Positions 1 through 7,640 of a stretch of DNA of 10,955 nt are shown here, in pieces. A model generated the notes under the pieces. It was not told the DNA's origin and did not search any database. It was given only the letters and a program-made list of their open reading frames with translations. The number at the start of each line of letters is the position of its first letter. Position 1 is the first letter of the stretch. Position numbers and translations under genes: made by a program. Origin of the DNA: Bizionia sp. (lineage in GTDB: Bacteria > Bacteroidota > Bacteroidia > Flavobacteriales > Flavobacteriaceae); assembly GCA_018067115.1 (NCBI GenBank), contig JAGPVI010000358.1:1-10955 (forward strand). The letters are read 5' to 3'.

Positions 1-586
1 CTGGGAAGTTATGAAATAACGACTCTATTCCAGATGGACTAAAGAATACGAGTATGTCGTAAGACACATTCGCCAAATCAGATAAATCACTAATTACCGT
101 TTTGTAAAAAACAGCTTCCTTCCAGTTTACCCCTAATTCATTTAATGTTTCAGGAACTTCAGGTTTTAATTTATCGGTGGTTGGTAATAAAAATGTCTCG
201 TCTTTATATTTTTTAATTAATGGCGATAATTCAGAAAAAGTACGTTTACCAACATAGATTTTACGTTTTCTATACACTACATATTTTTGTAGGTAATAGG
301 CAACAGCTTCCGACTGGCAAAAGTATTTCATCGTATCTGGCACCTTAAAGCGCATTTCTTCTGCTATTCTGAAAAAGTGATCTATTGCATTTCTACTGGT
401 TAAAATAACCGCAGTAAATTTAGATAAATCTATTTTTTGTTGTCTTATTTCCTTAGAAGGAACGCCTTCCACGTGGATGAAAGATCTGAAATCAATCTTT
501 ACTTTCTGCCTCTCAGAGAGTTCGAAGTAAGGAGAGTTCTCAATTTTAGGTTCTGGTTGTGAGATTAAAATCGTTTTCACTTTCAT
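1..586 (-). CDS. hemD: uroporphyrinogen-III synthase (HemD), 3' end cut by window edge
   Basis: Encodes the cytosolic tetrapyrrole enzyme that closes hydroxymethylbilane, with inversion of ring D, to uroporphyrinogen III on the haem/sirohaem pathway. Translating the minus strand from ATG at 586 gives 195 residues before the window edge; the family is about 250 residues, so the C-terminus is missing. It starts MKVKTILISQPEP and carries family-like segments ILTSRNAIDHFF (residues 61-72) and FFSPSGIESLF (181-191), which fit the two-lobed HemD fold with its Ser-rich loops. It lies 22 bp downstream of the DUF4271 membrane-protein gene on the same strand, so the two are probably co-transcribed; this pairing is, from memory, common in Flavobacteriaceae. 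The substrate-binding residues are poorly conserved in HemD generally, so the call rests on overall pattern and context. Confidence 0.85.
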   Translation of the reverse strand, partial: MKVKTILISQPEPKIENSPYFELSERQKVKIDFRSFIHVEGVPSKEIRQQKIDLSKFTAVILTSRNAIDHFFRIAEEMRFKVPDTMKYFCQSEAVAYYLQKYVVYRKRKIYVGKRTFSELSPLIKKYKDETFLLPTTDKLKPEVPETLNELGVNWKEAVFYKTVISDLSDLANVSYDILVFFSPSGIESLFHNFP

Positions 587-608
587 AATATAATAGCTTT
601 TTTAGTTT

Positions 609-1256
609 CTATGTAGTTGTAATTAATTTATACAAAACTACATATGGTGAAATTTCGAGAGTGCAAAGGTACAAAATAAAATAAAACAAGTTATTTTTAA
701 TTGTCATTAGATGTGTTTTAAAAAAATATGACAATCCTATAATATGCACAACAAACAGAATGGAAGCAATTATATATAAGTGATTTACGTGCGGGTCTAA
801 ACTAAAGACTAAAATAAAGTTAAGAGGAATAAGTAATAAACCTGCAAAATTTTTAAAGTTGATTTTTAAAAACAAATATTCGTTAACAATAAAGTCAATA
901 TTTAAAACACTACTAACCAATCGTTCTACAAGTGTTTTTATAAGTACAAACAAAGTTAAACCGAAACCTATTTTATAGTACATATCTAAAGTCGATAAAT
1001 CAACACTTTCCCATATATTATAGAAAACGAGAGAGAGTACTGTGAGTTGTATAATAAGATTGCCAAATAAAAGGGACTCGAAACCGTTTATAAATTTCTG
1101 CTGTTTAATATAGGCGTTCGAATATTTATAATTTACTAGTATAAACGCAAAATCGTGAAAGTGCTTGGGATAGGCTATTCTAGCAATCGCTATTAGTAAT
1201 AAACTAAGTACTAATAAAACCGTAAAAATTTCGTTTGAAACAAGTTCTCTTAACAT
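609..1256 (-). CDS. DUF4271 integral membrane protein
   Basis: A 215-residue, strongly hydrophobic protein with about six predicted membrane helices (roughly residues 9-28, 59-80, 95-113, 137-153, 159-179 and 189-211). It has no recognisable catalytic motif. Length, helix layout and position directly before hemD match the Bacteroidota family DUF4271, whose function is unknown to me. A polar, aromatic loop after the first helix (about residues 30-56, with several Tyr, Lys and His residues) is the most distinctive soluble part. The gene is first in a probable two-gene operon with hemD (22 bp gap) and is divergent from the mannosyltransferase operon. No clear TAnnTTTG box is visible upstream on its strand. 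A role near tetrapyrrole synthesis is only a guess from neighbourhood. Confidence 0.75.
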   Translation of the reverse strand: MLRELVSNEIFTVLLVLSLLLIAIARIAYPKHFHDFAFILVNYKYSNAYIKQQKFINGFESLLFGNLIIQLTVLSLVFYNIWESVDLSTLDMYYKIGFGLTLFVLIKTLVERLVSSVLNIDFIVNEYLFLKINFKNFAGLLLIPLNFILVFSLDPHVNHLYIIASILFVVHIIGLSYFFKTHLMTIKNNLFYFILYLCTLEISPYVVLYKLITTT

Positions 1257-1335
1257 GCCATAAAATTATTATAATTATTTATAGGGTAATCGCTAATATT
1301 AATAAATATTTAAAAATAAATAAATTTCAAAATAC

Positions 1336-1343
1336 TACATTTG
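1336..1343 (+). promoter_or_regulatory. Bacteroidota -7 box before the mannosyltransferase operon
   Basis: TACATTTG matches the Bacteroidota -7 consensus TAnnTTTG. It ends 18 bp before the ATG at 1362, giving a short leader. I see no TTG -33 element at the expected 17-23 bp spacing. The box overlaps an in-frame TTG at 1341, which argues against that codon as the translation start. Confidence 0.5.
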
Positions 1344-1361
1344 CCAAAAATAACGCTATTA

Positions 1362-2084
1362 ATGAAAGATGCTATTGTCATTATTCCCACTTATAATGAG
1401 ATTGAAAATATTGAAGCCATAATAACGGCAATATTTTCAGAGGATAAGGCTTTCGATGTTTTAATAGTCGACGATAATTCGCCAGATTTAACAGGTTTAA
1501 AGGTTAAAGAGCTTCAAGAAAAGTACGGTGACCGCCTATTTTTAGAAACACGTAAAGAAAAATCTGGTTTAGGTACAGCCTACATTCATGGTTTTAAATG
1601 GTGCTTGCAGCGAAAGTATGAGTATATTTTTGAAATGGATGCAGATTTCTCTCACGATCCTAAAGATTTAATTAAATTATATAATGCCTGTCACGAGGAG
1701 GATGCCGATTTAAGTATTGGTTCGCGCTATGTTAAAGGTGTAAATGTTGTAAATTGGCCGCTGGGACGTGTGCTTCTATCTTATGGAGCATCGATGTATG
1801 TGCGCTTAATTACAGGAATGACTATTAAAGATACCACTGCGGGCTTTAAATGTTATAAACGCAGCGTTTTGGAAGCGTTAGATTTTAACGACATTAATTT
1901 TGTAGGCTATGCGTTTCAAATAGAAATGAAGTTTAAAGCCTATTTAAAAGGATTTAAAATTGTTGAGGTTCCTGTTATTTTTACAGACCGTGCCAGAGGA
2001 GAATCTAAATTAAGTACCAATATTATTTCTGAAGCCATCTTTGGAGTTTTGACAATGAAAATGAAAAGTTTTTTTAAAAAATAA
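1362..2084 (+). CDS. polyprenol-phosphate mannosyltransferase (DPM1-like GT2)
   Basis: A 240-residue family 2 glycosyltransferase that most likely moves a sugar (typically mannose from GDP-mannose) to a polyprenyl phosphate on the cytoplasmic face of the inner membrane, supplying a lipid-linked donor for envelope glycosylation. Visible GT-A motifs are PTYNE (residues 9-13), VDDNSPD (36-42, nucleotide binding), DADFSHDP (93-100, the metal-binding DxD), DTTAGFKCY (157-165) and RARGESKLS (210-218), which together are characteristic of DPM1. There is no C-terminal membrane domain, so it is the soluble, peripheral type. ATG at 1362 is preferred to the in-frame TTG at 1341 because the protein then begins directly at the first beta strand and the TTG lies inside the likely promoter box. 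It heads an operon with pyrC (5 bp gap) and a DUF4296 gene. The mannose specificity is inferred from family resemblance. Confidence 0.88.
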   Translation: MKDAIVIIPTYNEIENIEAIITAIFSEDKAFDVLIVDDNSPDLTGLKVKELQEKYGDRLFLETRKEKSGLGTAYIHGFKWCLQRKYEYIFEMDADFSHDPKDLIKLYNACHEEDADLSIGSRYVKGVNVVNWPLGRVLLSYGASMYVRLITGMTIKDTTAGFKCYKRSVLEALDFNDINFVGYAFQIEMKFKAYLKGFKIVEVPVIFTDRARGESKLSTNIISEAIFGVLTMKMKSFFKK

Positions 2085-2089
2085 AGAAA

Positions 2090-3436
2090 ATGAACGAAAG
2101 AGTTACACTTATTAAAAATGCTAAAATTGTAAACGAAGGCACTATCGAGTTGAGAGATATCTTAATTGAGGGTGAGTTTATTACAAAAATTGCTGAGTCT
2201 ATAAGTCCGAAAAATGGAGATGTTCTTATTTTTGATGCTGAAGGACAACACGTTTTACCAGGTATGATTGACGATCAAGTTCATTTTAGAGAACCTGGAT
2301 TAACTCATAAAGGAAATATAGAAACCGAATCTCGCGCAGCCATTGCTGGAGGGATCACCTCTTTTATCGAGATGCCAAATACATCGCCACAAACTACTAC
2401 TATTGGAAAGTTGAACGAGAAATTTGCTATTGCAAAAGAAACATCTTCGGCGAACTATTCTTTTATGTTTGGAGGTACTAACGACAATTTAGAAGAAATA
2501 AAAAAGTTAGACCCAAAGCAGGTTGCTGGTTTAAAACTATTTTTAGGATCCTCTACAGGAAATATGCTAGTGGATAACCCAGAGGTTTTAGAGGCCATTT
2601 TTTCGAGTACCGACTTATTAATTTCGGTACATTGTGAAGATGAAACCACTATAAAAAACAACCTTAAAGTCTATACAGATCGTTATGGAGACGATATTCC
2701 AATGCATTTTCATCCAATTATTAGAAGTGAAGAAGCGTGTTATATTTCGTCATCGAAGGCTATTGAACTAGCAAAAAAAACAGGAGCACGTTTACATGTT
2801 TTCCATGTGTCGACAGGGAAAGAAACCGAGTTGTTTTCTAATAAAGTACCATTAAAAGATAAGAAAATCACTGCAGAAGTATGTATTCATCACTTATGGT
2901 TTAGCGATAAAGATTACGAGAATAAAGGGGCTTTTATAAAATGGAATCCTGCAGTAAAATCTGAGAAAGATAGAGATCAATTGCTAAAAGCATTATTAGA
3001 TGATAGAATCGATGTTATTGCAACCGATCATGCACCTCATGCTTTAGAAGAAAAACAAAATGTGTATACTAAAGCGCCTTCTGGTGGGCCATTAGTACAA
3101 CACGCTATGCCAGCATTGTTAGAGTTGTACCACCGCGATAAAATATCGATCGAGAAAATTGTTGAAAAAACCAGCCATAATCCTGCCATTTTATTCCAAG
3201 TAGAAAAACGTGGGTATATTAAAGAAGGGTATTATGCCGATTTAGTATTAGTAGATTTAAATAGTCCTTGGACCGTTAAAAAAGATAATATCCTCTATAA
3301 ATGTGGATGGTCTCCTTTTGAAGGCACAACTTTTAAATCTAGAATAACACATACTTTCGTTAATGGAGGTTTAGCGTACAAAAACTTTAAGTTTTACGAT
3401 ACTAAATACGCTAAGCAACTTACTTTCGATAGATAG
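2090..3436 (+). CDS. pyrC: dihydroorotase
   Basis: Cytosolic amidohydrolase of de novo pyrimidine synthesis that interconverts N-carbamoyl-aspartate and dihydroorotate. The 448-residue length fits class I dihydroorotases. Visible motifs are DDQVHFREPG (residues 61-70, metal and substrate-Arg motif), GLKLFLGSSTG (147-157, with K149 a candidate carboxylated lysine), VHCED (180-184, H181), LHVFHVST (235-242, H236 and H239) and ATDHAPH (311-317, catalytic and metal-binding D313). The first His of the usual HxH pair is Gln63 here. From memory this QVH form is normal for Bacteroidota dihydroorotases, so I do not read it as inactivation, although an allantoinase or hydantoinase-like activity cannot be excluded by sequence alone. 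The gene starts 5 bp after the mannosyltransferase stop and ends with TAG, followed 16 bp later by the DUF4296 lipoprotein gene. Confidence 0.9.
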   Translation: MNERVTLIKNAKIVNEGTIELRDILIEGEFITKIAESISPKNGDVLIFDAEGQHVLPGMIDDQVHFREPGLTHKGNIETESRAAIAGGITSFIEMPNTSPQTTTIGKLNEKFAIAKETSSANYSFMFGGTNDNLEEIKKLDPKQVAGLKLFLGSSTGNMLVDNPEVLEAIFSSTDLLISVHCEDETTIKNNLKVYTDRYGDDIPMHFHPIIRSEEACYISSSKAIELAKKTGARLHVFHVSTGKETELFSNKVPLKDKKITAEVCIHHLWFSDKDYENKGAFIKWNPAVKSEKDRDQLLKALLDDRIDVIATDHAPHALEEKQNVYTKAPSGGPLVQHAMPALLELYHRDKISIEKIVEKTSHNPAILFQVEKRGYIKEGYYADLVLVDLNSPWTVKKDNILYKCGWSPFEGTTFKSRITHTFVNGGLAYKNFKFYDTKYAKQLTFDR

Positions 3437-3452
3437 AAAAGAAGTACAATCT

Positions 3453-3917
3453 ATGAAAATCCAATTTTTTTTATGTGCACTCGCAGTTCTTATTTTAAGT
3501 AGTTGCTACGATGTGGAACGCCCTAAAAAGCCAAATAACTTATTGTCGCAAGACCAAATGGTTGCCGTTATTACTGATATGGCAATTTTGTCGTCTGCAA
3601 AAGGGGTGAATAAGAAAAGGATTGAAGAGAATGGTATTATACCCGATCAATACATTTATAAAAAAAACAATATCGATAGCATAAGTTTTGCAGAAAGCAA
3701 TTTATATTATGCTTTCGATATAGAGACTTACAATAGAATTTACGATAGGGTTAAAGATACTTTAAACAAGAAAAAAGATGTTCTTGAAAAAATAGAAGAC
3801 CGTGAGAAAGTCGAGAAAAACAGGCAGGATTCTATTAAGCGTATTAAATTAAAAGAGAATCGTGTGTTTGTTAAGGATTCCCTAGAGTCTACCCAAGGAT
3901 TTGTATCTCCAGAGTAA
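3453..3917 (+). CDS. DUF4296 lipoprotein
   Basis: A 154-residue predicted lipoprotein. A hydrophobic signal (about residues 4-15) ends in a lipobox with LSSC, so Cys18 should be lipidated after cleavage by signal peptidase II. The mature part begins with a short Pro/Lys-rich linker, followed by LLSQDQMVAVITDMAIL (30-46), the conserved start of the Bacteroidota family DUF4296 (helical region ending near residue 96). The tail from about residue 97 is highly charged (Lys/Glu/Asp-rich, coiled-coil-like). No enzyme motif is seen and the function is unknown. It is third in the mannosyltransferase-pyrC operon, 16 bp after pyrC, and its stop lies 9 bp from the stop of the convergent epimerase gene, leaving no room for a separate terminator. 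Confidence 0.8.
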   Translation: MKIQFFLCALAVLILSSCYDVERPKKPNNLLSQDQMVAVITDMAILSSAKGVNKKRIEENGIIPDQYIYKKNNIDSISFAESNLYYAFDIETYNRIYDRVKDTLNKKKDVLEKIEDREKVEKNRQDSIKRIKLKENRVFVKDSLESTQGFVSPE

Positions 3918-3926
3918 ATTCAATTT

Positions 3927-4940
3927 TTAAGCGTTATCTTTTTTGTATTTAGTACAGGTTTGTTCTAAGCTGTCTTTAATAGGTGTAAATGTAATACCTA
4001 AAGCGTCCTTAATTTTTGTGTTATCGTAATCAGATTGCGATTGTAAAGAGTGTACTAAGTGTTTTGTTAGTTTTCTGCGCTTTCCGGTTAGCGTATGTTT
4101 TAACCAATCTAAGCGCCAAGCGAGCTGTAGTAGCCACGGTTTAGCTTCTTTATTTGGAGGTTTTACTTCTAAGAGCTGTGCTGTTGTAGTTAAGAATTTT
4201 TTATAACTCCAACTTTCCGCCACGCATATAAAACGTTCGTTTTTTAGGTCGCTTTCCATAGCCTTAGTCATACACTGCACTACATCATTTACATCAACAT
4301 AGCCCATGCTACCAGACGTGTAATAGGGGAGGCCTTTAGCTACGGTTTTTATAATAGATCCGCTACCATAGCGCCAAATGCCTGGGCCTATAATCACTCC
4401 TGGGTTTATAATTACAGCATCCAATCCTTCCTGGGTGCCGCGCCAAACCTCTAGCTCTGCACCATATTTGGTAATGGTATAAACACTGTTGTTGCTTTCG
4501 GGATTCCATTCGTTCTTTTCGGTGGCTGCCAGTCCTTTTTTAGGGGCGCCAATAGCGGCAACAGAACTTATATAACACAGTTTTTTGACACTATTAGAAG
4601 CTATACAAAAATTGACAATATTTGCTGTTCCTTCAATATTCGTTTTTTGTAAAAGATCGAATTTATCTGGTTCGAAGGATACAAAAGCAGCACAGTGATA
4701 CACGCTAGTAATACCTTCGAAAGCTTCAGTTAAACTGGGAATGTCATTTAAATCACCTTCAACCCATTCAATTCTATTAAATAAGTCTTCTGGTGTAGAG
4801 GTGTAGTAAGAGAAAATCCGCTTTACGTGTTCAAACTTTGTTTTGTTTCTATAAATAGCACGTACTTTCTTATTGGTATTCACCAACGTATAAAGTAAAT
4901 GCGCACCAACTAAACCTGTTCCTCCTGTAACTAAAATCAT
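3927..4940 (-). CDS. NAD(P)-dependent epimerase/dehydratase (extended SDR)
   Basis: A 337-residue extended short-chain dehydrogenase. It begins with the Rossmann motif GGTGLVG (residues 6-12), has a GDL turn (62-64), the active-site segment YISSVAAIGAP (123-133) and the catalytic YTITK (Y154, K158), followed by INPGVIIGPG (178-187), typical of the epimerase and dihydroflavonol-reductase-like branch. The C-terminal half provides the substrate pocket and is less informative, so neither substrate (nucleotide sugar, sterol-like or flavonol-like) nor cofactor preference can be named. It stands alone on the minus strand, convergent with the DUF4296 gene and divergent from tyrS. No clear -7 box of the TAnnTTTG type is visible on its strand in the 88 bp upstream. 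The intact catalytic triad suggests an active oxidoreductase. Confidence 0.87.
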   Translation of the reverse strand: MILVTGGTGLVGAHLLYTLVNTNKKVRAIYRNKTKFEHVKRIFSYYTSTPEDLFNRIEWVEGDLNDIPSLTEAFEGITSVYHCAAFVSFEPDKFDLLQKTNIEGTANIVNFCIASNSVKKLCYISSVAAIGAPKKGLAATEKNEWNPESNNSVYTITKYGAELEVWRGTQEGLDAVIINPGVIIGPGIWRYGSGSIIKTVAKGLPYYTSGSMGYVDVNDVVQCMTKAMESDLKNERFICVAESWSYKKFLTTTAQLLEVKPPNKEAKPWLLQLAWRLDWLKHTLTGKRRKLTKHLVHSLQSQSDYDNTKIKDALGITFTPIKDSLEQTCTKYKKDNA

Positions 4941-4967
4941 AGGACTAATGTAAAGAATTATTCAATA

Positions 4968-5001
4968 TTGCTAACTATTTATACATTGATTTTTATCTTT
5001 G
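4968..5001 (+). promoter_or_regulatory. predicted Bacteroidota promoter of tyrS
   Basis: TTG at 4968-4970 and TATCTTTG at 4994-5001 are separated by 23 bp, at the upper end of the TTG-N(17-23)-TAnnTTTG range. Transcription would begin near 5008, giving a leader of about 20 bases to the ATG at 5029. An in-frame upstream start codon lies within the box itself, so it would not be in the transcript. Confidence 0.55.
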
Positions 5002-5028
5002 CTTCACTTAATACTAAAGTTAAAAAAA

Positions 5029-6339
5029 ATGGCTAATACATTTGTAGAAGAATTACGATGGAGAGGAATGGTACACGATATCATGCCGGGAACCGAAGAG
5101 CAATTGGATAAAGAGATGACTACGGCCTATATTGGGTTCGATCCAACTTCCGATTCTTTGCATATTGGTAGTTTAGTGCCTATTATATTATTGGTGCATT
5201 TAAAAAAAGCAGGGCATCAGCCTGTTGCTTTAGTAGGTGGTGCTACAGGAATGATTGGCGATCCATCTGGAAAGAGTGACGAGCGTAATTTGTTAGATGA
5301 AGAAACGCTAGCACATAACGTAGCAGGAATAAAGAGCGTGTTATCGCGTTTTTTAGACTTTAATTCCACAGAAAAAAACGCCGCCCTTTTAGTAAACAAT
5401 TACGACTGGATGAAAACCTTTTCATTTATAGATTTCGCGAGAGATGTAGGAAAACGTATTACCGTTAACTATATGATGTCTAAAGATTCTGTAAAAAAAC
5501 GTTTAACAGGAGAAGAAGGAAGTGTAGGGATGTCGTTTACAGAATTCACATATCAATTAATTCAAGGATACGATTTTTACCATTTGCACAAAGCTCTTAA
5601 TTGTAAATTGCAAATGGGAGGAAGTGACCAATGGGGGAATATTACAACCGGAACAGAATTGGTAAGACGAATGAATGTTGGACAGGAGGATGCTAAAGCT
5701 TATGCAATGACTTGCCCGTTAATTACAAAAGCCGATGGGTCTAAATTTGGTAAAAGTGAAGGGGGTAACGTTTGGTTGGACACAGATAAAACGTCGGTTT
5801 ATAAATTTTATCAGTTTTGGTTGAATACCACAGATGAAGATGCCGAGAAATATATTAAAATTTTCACGTTTTTAAGTAAAGATTCCATTGAAGCTTTAGT
5901 TTTAGAACATAAAGAAGCGCCCCATTTACGTCTGTTACAAAAGCGTTTAGCCGAGGAAGTAACTACTTTTGTACACTCTAAAGAGGATTTTGATAATGCC
6001 GTAAAAGCATCAGAAATTTTATTTAGTAAATCGTTTAATGAGGATATTAGAACGTTAAACGAAGGGCTCTTTTTAGATGTTTTTGAAGGGGTGCCACAAG
6101 CAGAGATTAATAAATCTGAATTAACCGAGGGGTTAGATATGATCGCTGCTCTTGCCGATAAAACTAATTTTCTATCGAGTAACAGTGATGCACGTCGTGC
6201 GCTAAAGGAAAATGCAGTGGCGGTTAATAAAAATAAGGTGACGGCAGATTATAAAATCACAGCCAATGATTTAATTAATGATAAATATGTGGTTTTAAAT
6301 AAAGGAAAAAAGAATACGTATATTATAAAGTTTGTTTAA
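5029..6339 (+). CDS. tyrS: tyrosyl-tRNA synthetase
   Basis: Class I aminoacyl-tRNA synthetase that activates tyrosine with ATP and charges tRNA-Tyr in the cytosol. The 436-residue protein from ATG at 5029 (MANTFVEEL) has the expected bacterial TyrS length. Motifs: YIGFDPTSDSLHIGS (residues 34-48), where the signature HIGH is HIGS; GGATGMIGDPSGKS (70-83); GGSDQWGN (197-204), tyrosine/ATP pocket; KFGKS (239-243), the KMSKS loop; and a C-terminal S4-like RNA-binding domain (about 375-436). I chose ATG 5029 over a start 10 codons upstream because the promoter box overlaps the upstream codon. The upstream sequence is A-rich with no strong Shine-Dalgarno, common in Flavobacteriia. It is a single gene with its own promoter, closed by a hairpin terminator at 6371-6406. 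No T-box-like leader is present. Confidence 0.95.
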   Translation: MANTFVEELRWRGMVHDIMPGTEEQLDKEMTTAYIGFDPTSDSLHIGSLVPIILLVHLKKAGHQPVALVGGATGMIGDPSGKSDERNLLDEETLAHNVAGIKSVLSRFLDFNSTEKNAALLVNNYDWMKTFSFIDFARDVGKRITVNYMMSKDSVKKRLTGEEGSVGMSFTEFTYQLIQGYDFYHLHKALNCKLQMGGSDQWGNITTGTELVRRMNVGQEDAKAYAMTCPLITKADGSKFGKSEGGNVWLDTDKTSVYKFYQFWLNTTDEDAEKYIKIFTFLSKDSIEALVLEHKEAPHLRLLQKRLAEEVTTFVHSKEDFDNAVKASEILFSKSFNEDIRTLNEGLFLDVFEGVPQAEINKSELTEGLDMIAALADKTNFLSSNSDARRALKENAVAVNKNKVTADYKITANDLINDKYVVLNKGKKNTYIIKFV

Positions 6340-6370
6340 GTTTTTATAGATTTTAAAACATACAAAAATA

Positions 6371-6406
6371 AAAAAGCCTGATTGTAATTAAACAATCAGG
6401 CTTTTT
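6371..6406. terminator. bidirectional hairpin terminator between tyrS and the LuxE-like gene
   Basis: A perfect 15 bp inverted repeat (6371-6385 with 6392-6406) around a 6-base loop, with an A run on the left arm and a T run on the right arm. It lies 31 bp past the tyrS stop and 134 bp past the stop of the convergent LuxE-like gene, so it could end transcription from both sides. Confidence 0.88.
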
Positions 6407-6540
6407 AAAATTAGTTAACCAACTAAAAACTAATTTGTGTTTAAGCTATTAATCTTATCATCTTTATAATGTGTTGGTCGCAGCATTAGTTACAACCTTA
6501 CAAACGATCTATTTAAGTGTTTAAAGAAGTCTGTTTGTTA
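6407..6540. other. AT-rich spacer with small overlapping inverted repeats
   Basis: Between the terminator and the stop of the LuxE-like gene I find no gene. Two mutually exclusive AT-rich hairpins are possible: 6411-6416 with 6421-6426 (6 bp, 4-base loop), and 6408-6416 with 6428-6436 (9 bp, 11-base loop). They could assist termination of the minus-strand gene but are weak. Confidence 0.3.
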
Positions 6541-7521
6541 TTATAGTACCATTAAATTACAGCCTCTAATATCGCTACTATCAAACCTTCCAATAATTTC
6601 GAAAGTGTTATCAGGGTGTACGCGACCTAAATCTTGGGTCGCAATGAAAGAGCATGAATTAATATTCGCTAAATCGATAACATTAATTCCGCCAGTTTTA
6701 CCGTGTTGCTGAATATGTAATGCATCTTCTGGCTCTCGAGTTAAAATTCGCATCCATGGCGGACACCCAAAAACGCCGTGGCCTTTAGAGTAGGCCTGAC
6801 TTAAAAGTTCGGTCATTCCGTATTCGCTATGTATTTCGTTAACACCAAAACCTGTTTTTAATATAGAATGCAACTCCTCACGAATCAATTCTTTTCTTCG
6901 GCCTTTCATTCCACCAGTTTCCATGATAATGGTGTTTTTTAATTGGAATTGATGCATTTCAATTAAATCTAATAAAGCGAAAGAGACACCCAATAAAATA
7001 ATTTTCTTGCCTTGTAGCTCTAAATCAAGAAGCGTGTCTTTTAATTCTGATAAATTATTCAAATAAAACCCGCTTTCTTTATGCTTAGAGGTTTTAATCA
7101 TCGCATCGGCCATATAAATTAAAGACGAGCCGTCGCGCTCCAAATAACTTGGTAGCAAAGCAAGTACAACATAATCTTCGATTGGTCCGTAAAAAGTAGT
7201 AAAGCCCTTATTAAAGCTGTCTTCGTAGATAGATAAATCACTTACAAAGTGTTTACTCGTTAAGCTGCCGGTTGTTCCGCTACTTGTAAAAATCTTTTCA
7301 GTAACATCGGTTGTACTCACTACCGTGTGCGATTTAAAAAATTGAATGGGTAGAAACGGAATGTCGGCAATAGTATTAACATCACTAGGATGTGTATTTA
7401 ATAAATCGCAAAACGAACGGTACACGTTATTGTTATTAAATTGAAAATTAAAAACCTGAAGCGCTAAATCTTCAAATTCTTCCGGGTTTTTAATATTAAA
7501 AATAGATTGTGGTGTAAGCAT
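6541..7521 (-). CDS. LuxE/PaaK-like acyl-protein synthetase (ANL adenylation fold)
   Basis: A 326-residue protein of the LuxE acyl-protein synthetase/acyl-adenylating family. The phosphate-binding loop is FTSSGTTG (residues 78-85). Further ANL-type motifs are METGGMKGRRK (200-210), HSEYGMTELL (231-240, the adenine/acyl pocket motif), TQDLGR (295-300, with the ribose-binding Asp) and IIGRFDSSDIRG (309-320). The chain stops six residues later, so the mobile C-terminal subdomain with its catalytic Lys, found in full ANL enzymes, is absent; LuxE proteins are also short, though usually about 370 residues. The predicted chemistry is ATP-dependent activation of a carboxylic acid followed by transfer to a thiol or protein, but the substrate is unknown. 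No luxC/luxD partners lie beside it. It is a stand-alone gene with a -7 box at 7567-7574, just inside the terminator of the T9SS gene upstream. Confidence 0.8.
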   Translation of the reverse strand: MLTPQSIFNIKNPEEFEDLALQVFNFQFNNNNVYRSFCDLLNTHPSDVNTIADIPFLPIQFFKSHTVVSTTDVTEKIFTSSGTTGSLTSKHFVSDLSIYEDSFNKGFTTFYGPIEDYVVLALLPSYLERDGSSLIYMADAMIKTSKHKESGFYLNNLSELKDTLLDLELQGKKIILLGVSFALLDLIEMHQFQLKNTIIMETGGMKGRRKELIREELHSILKTGFGVNEIHSEYGMTELLSQAYSKGHGVFGCPPWMRILTREPEDALHIQQHGKTGGINVIDLANINSCSFIATQDLGRVHPDNTFEIIGRFDSSDIRGCNLMVL

Positions 7522-7566
7522 TTTACAGAAAGTATAAACTTTTTAAACGTGATGTTTTTCAGTAAA

Positions 7567-7574
7567 CAAAAGTA
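7567..7574 (-). promoter_or_regulatory. Bacteroidota -7 box before the LuxE-like gene
   Basis: On the minus strand this reads TACTTTTG, a match to TAnnTTTG, 45 bp before the ATG at 7521. It sits between the gene and the terminator hairpin at 7585-7616, so the gene appears to be separately transcribed. No good -33 TTG was found. Confidence 0.4.
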
Positions 7575-7584
7575 AATAAAATAT

Positions 7585-7616
7585 AAAAGAGCGTTACCAT
7601 AAGATAACGCTCTTTT
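7585..7616 (-). terminator. hairpin terminator of the small T9SS gene
   Basis: A perfect 12 bp inverted repeat (7585-7596 with 7605-7616) with an 8-base loop. On the minus strand the arms carry GAGCGTTA and end in a T run. It begins 24 bp beyond the stop of the 251-residue T9SS cargo gene. Confidence 0.85.
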
Positions 7617-7640
7617 AAAAAAGGTTGTCGTTAAAAGAAT

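Noticed and set aside
1341..1361. Earlier TTG start for the mannosyltransferase
   Set aside because: The TTG lies inside the TACATTTG promoter box, so it would not be transcribed as a start; the ATG at 1362 begins the fold directly.
2455..2661. Minus-strand open frame inside pyrC
   Set aside because: It is fully contained in a well-supported gene on the other strand, has no recognisable family and no promoter; an antisense shadow.
5217..5399. Minus-strand open frame inside tyrS
   Set aside because: Opposite-strand shadow of conserved TyrS coding sequence, with no recognisable protein features.
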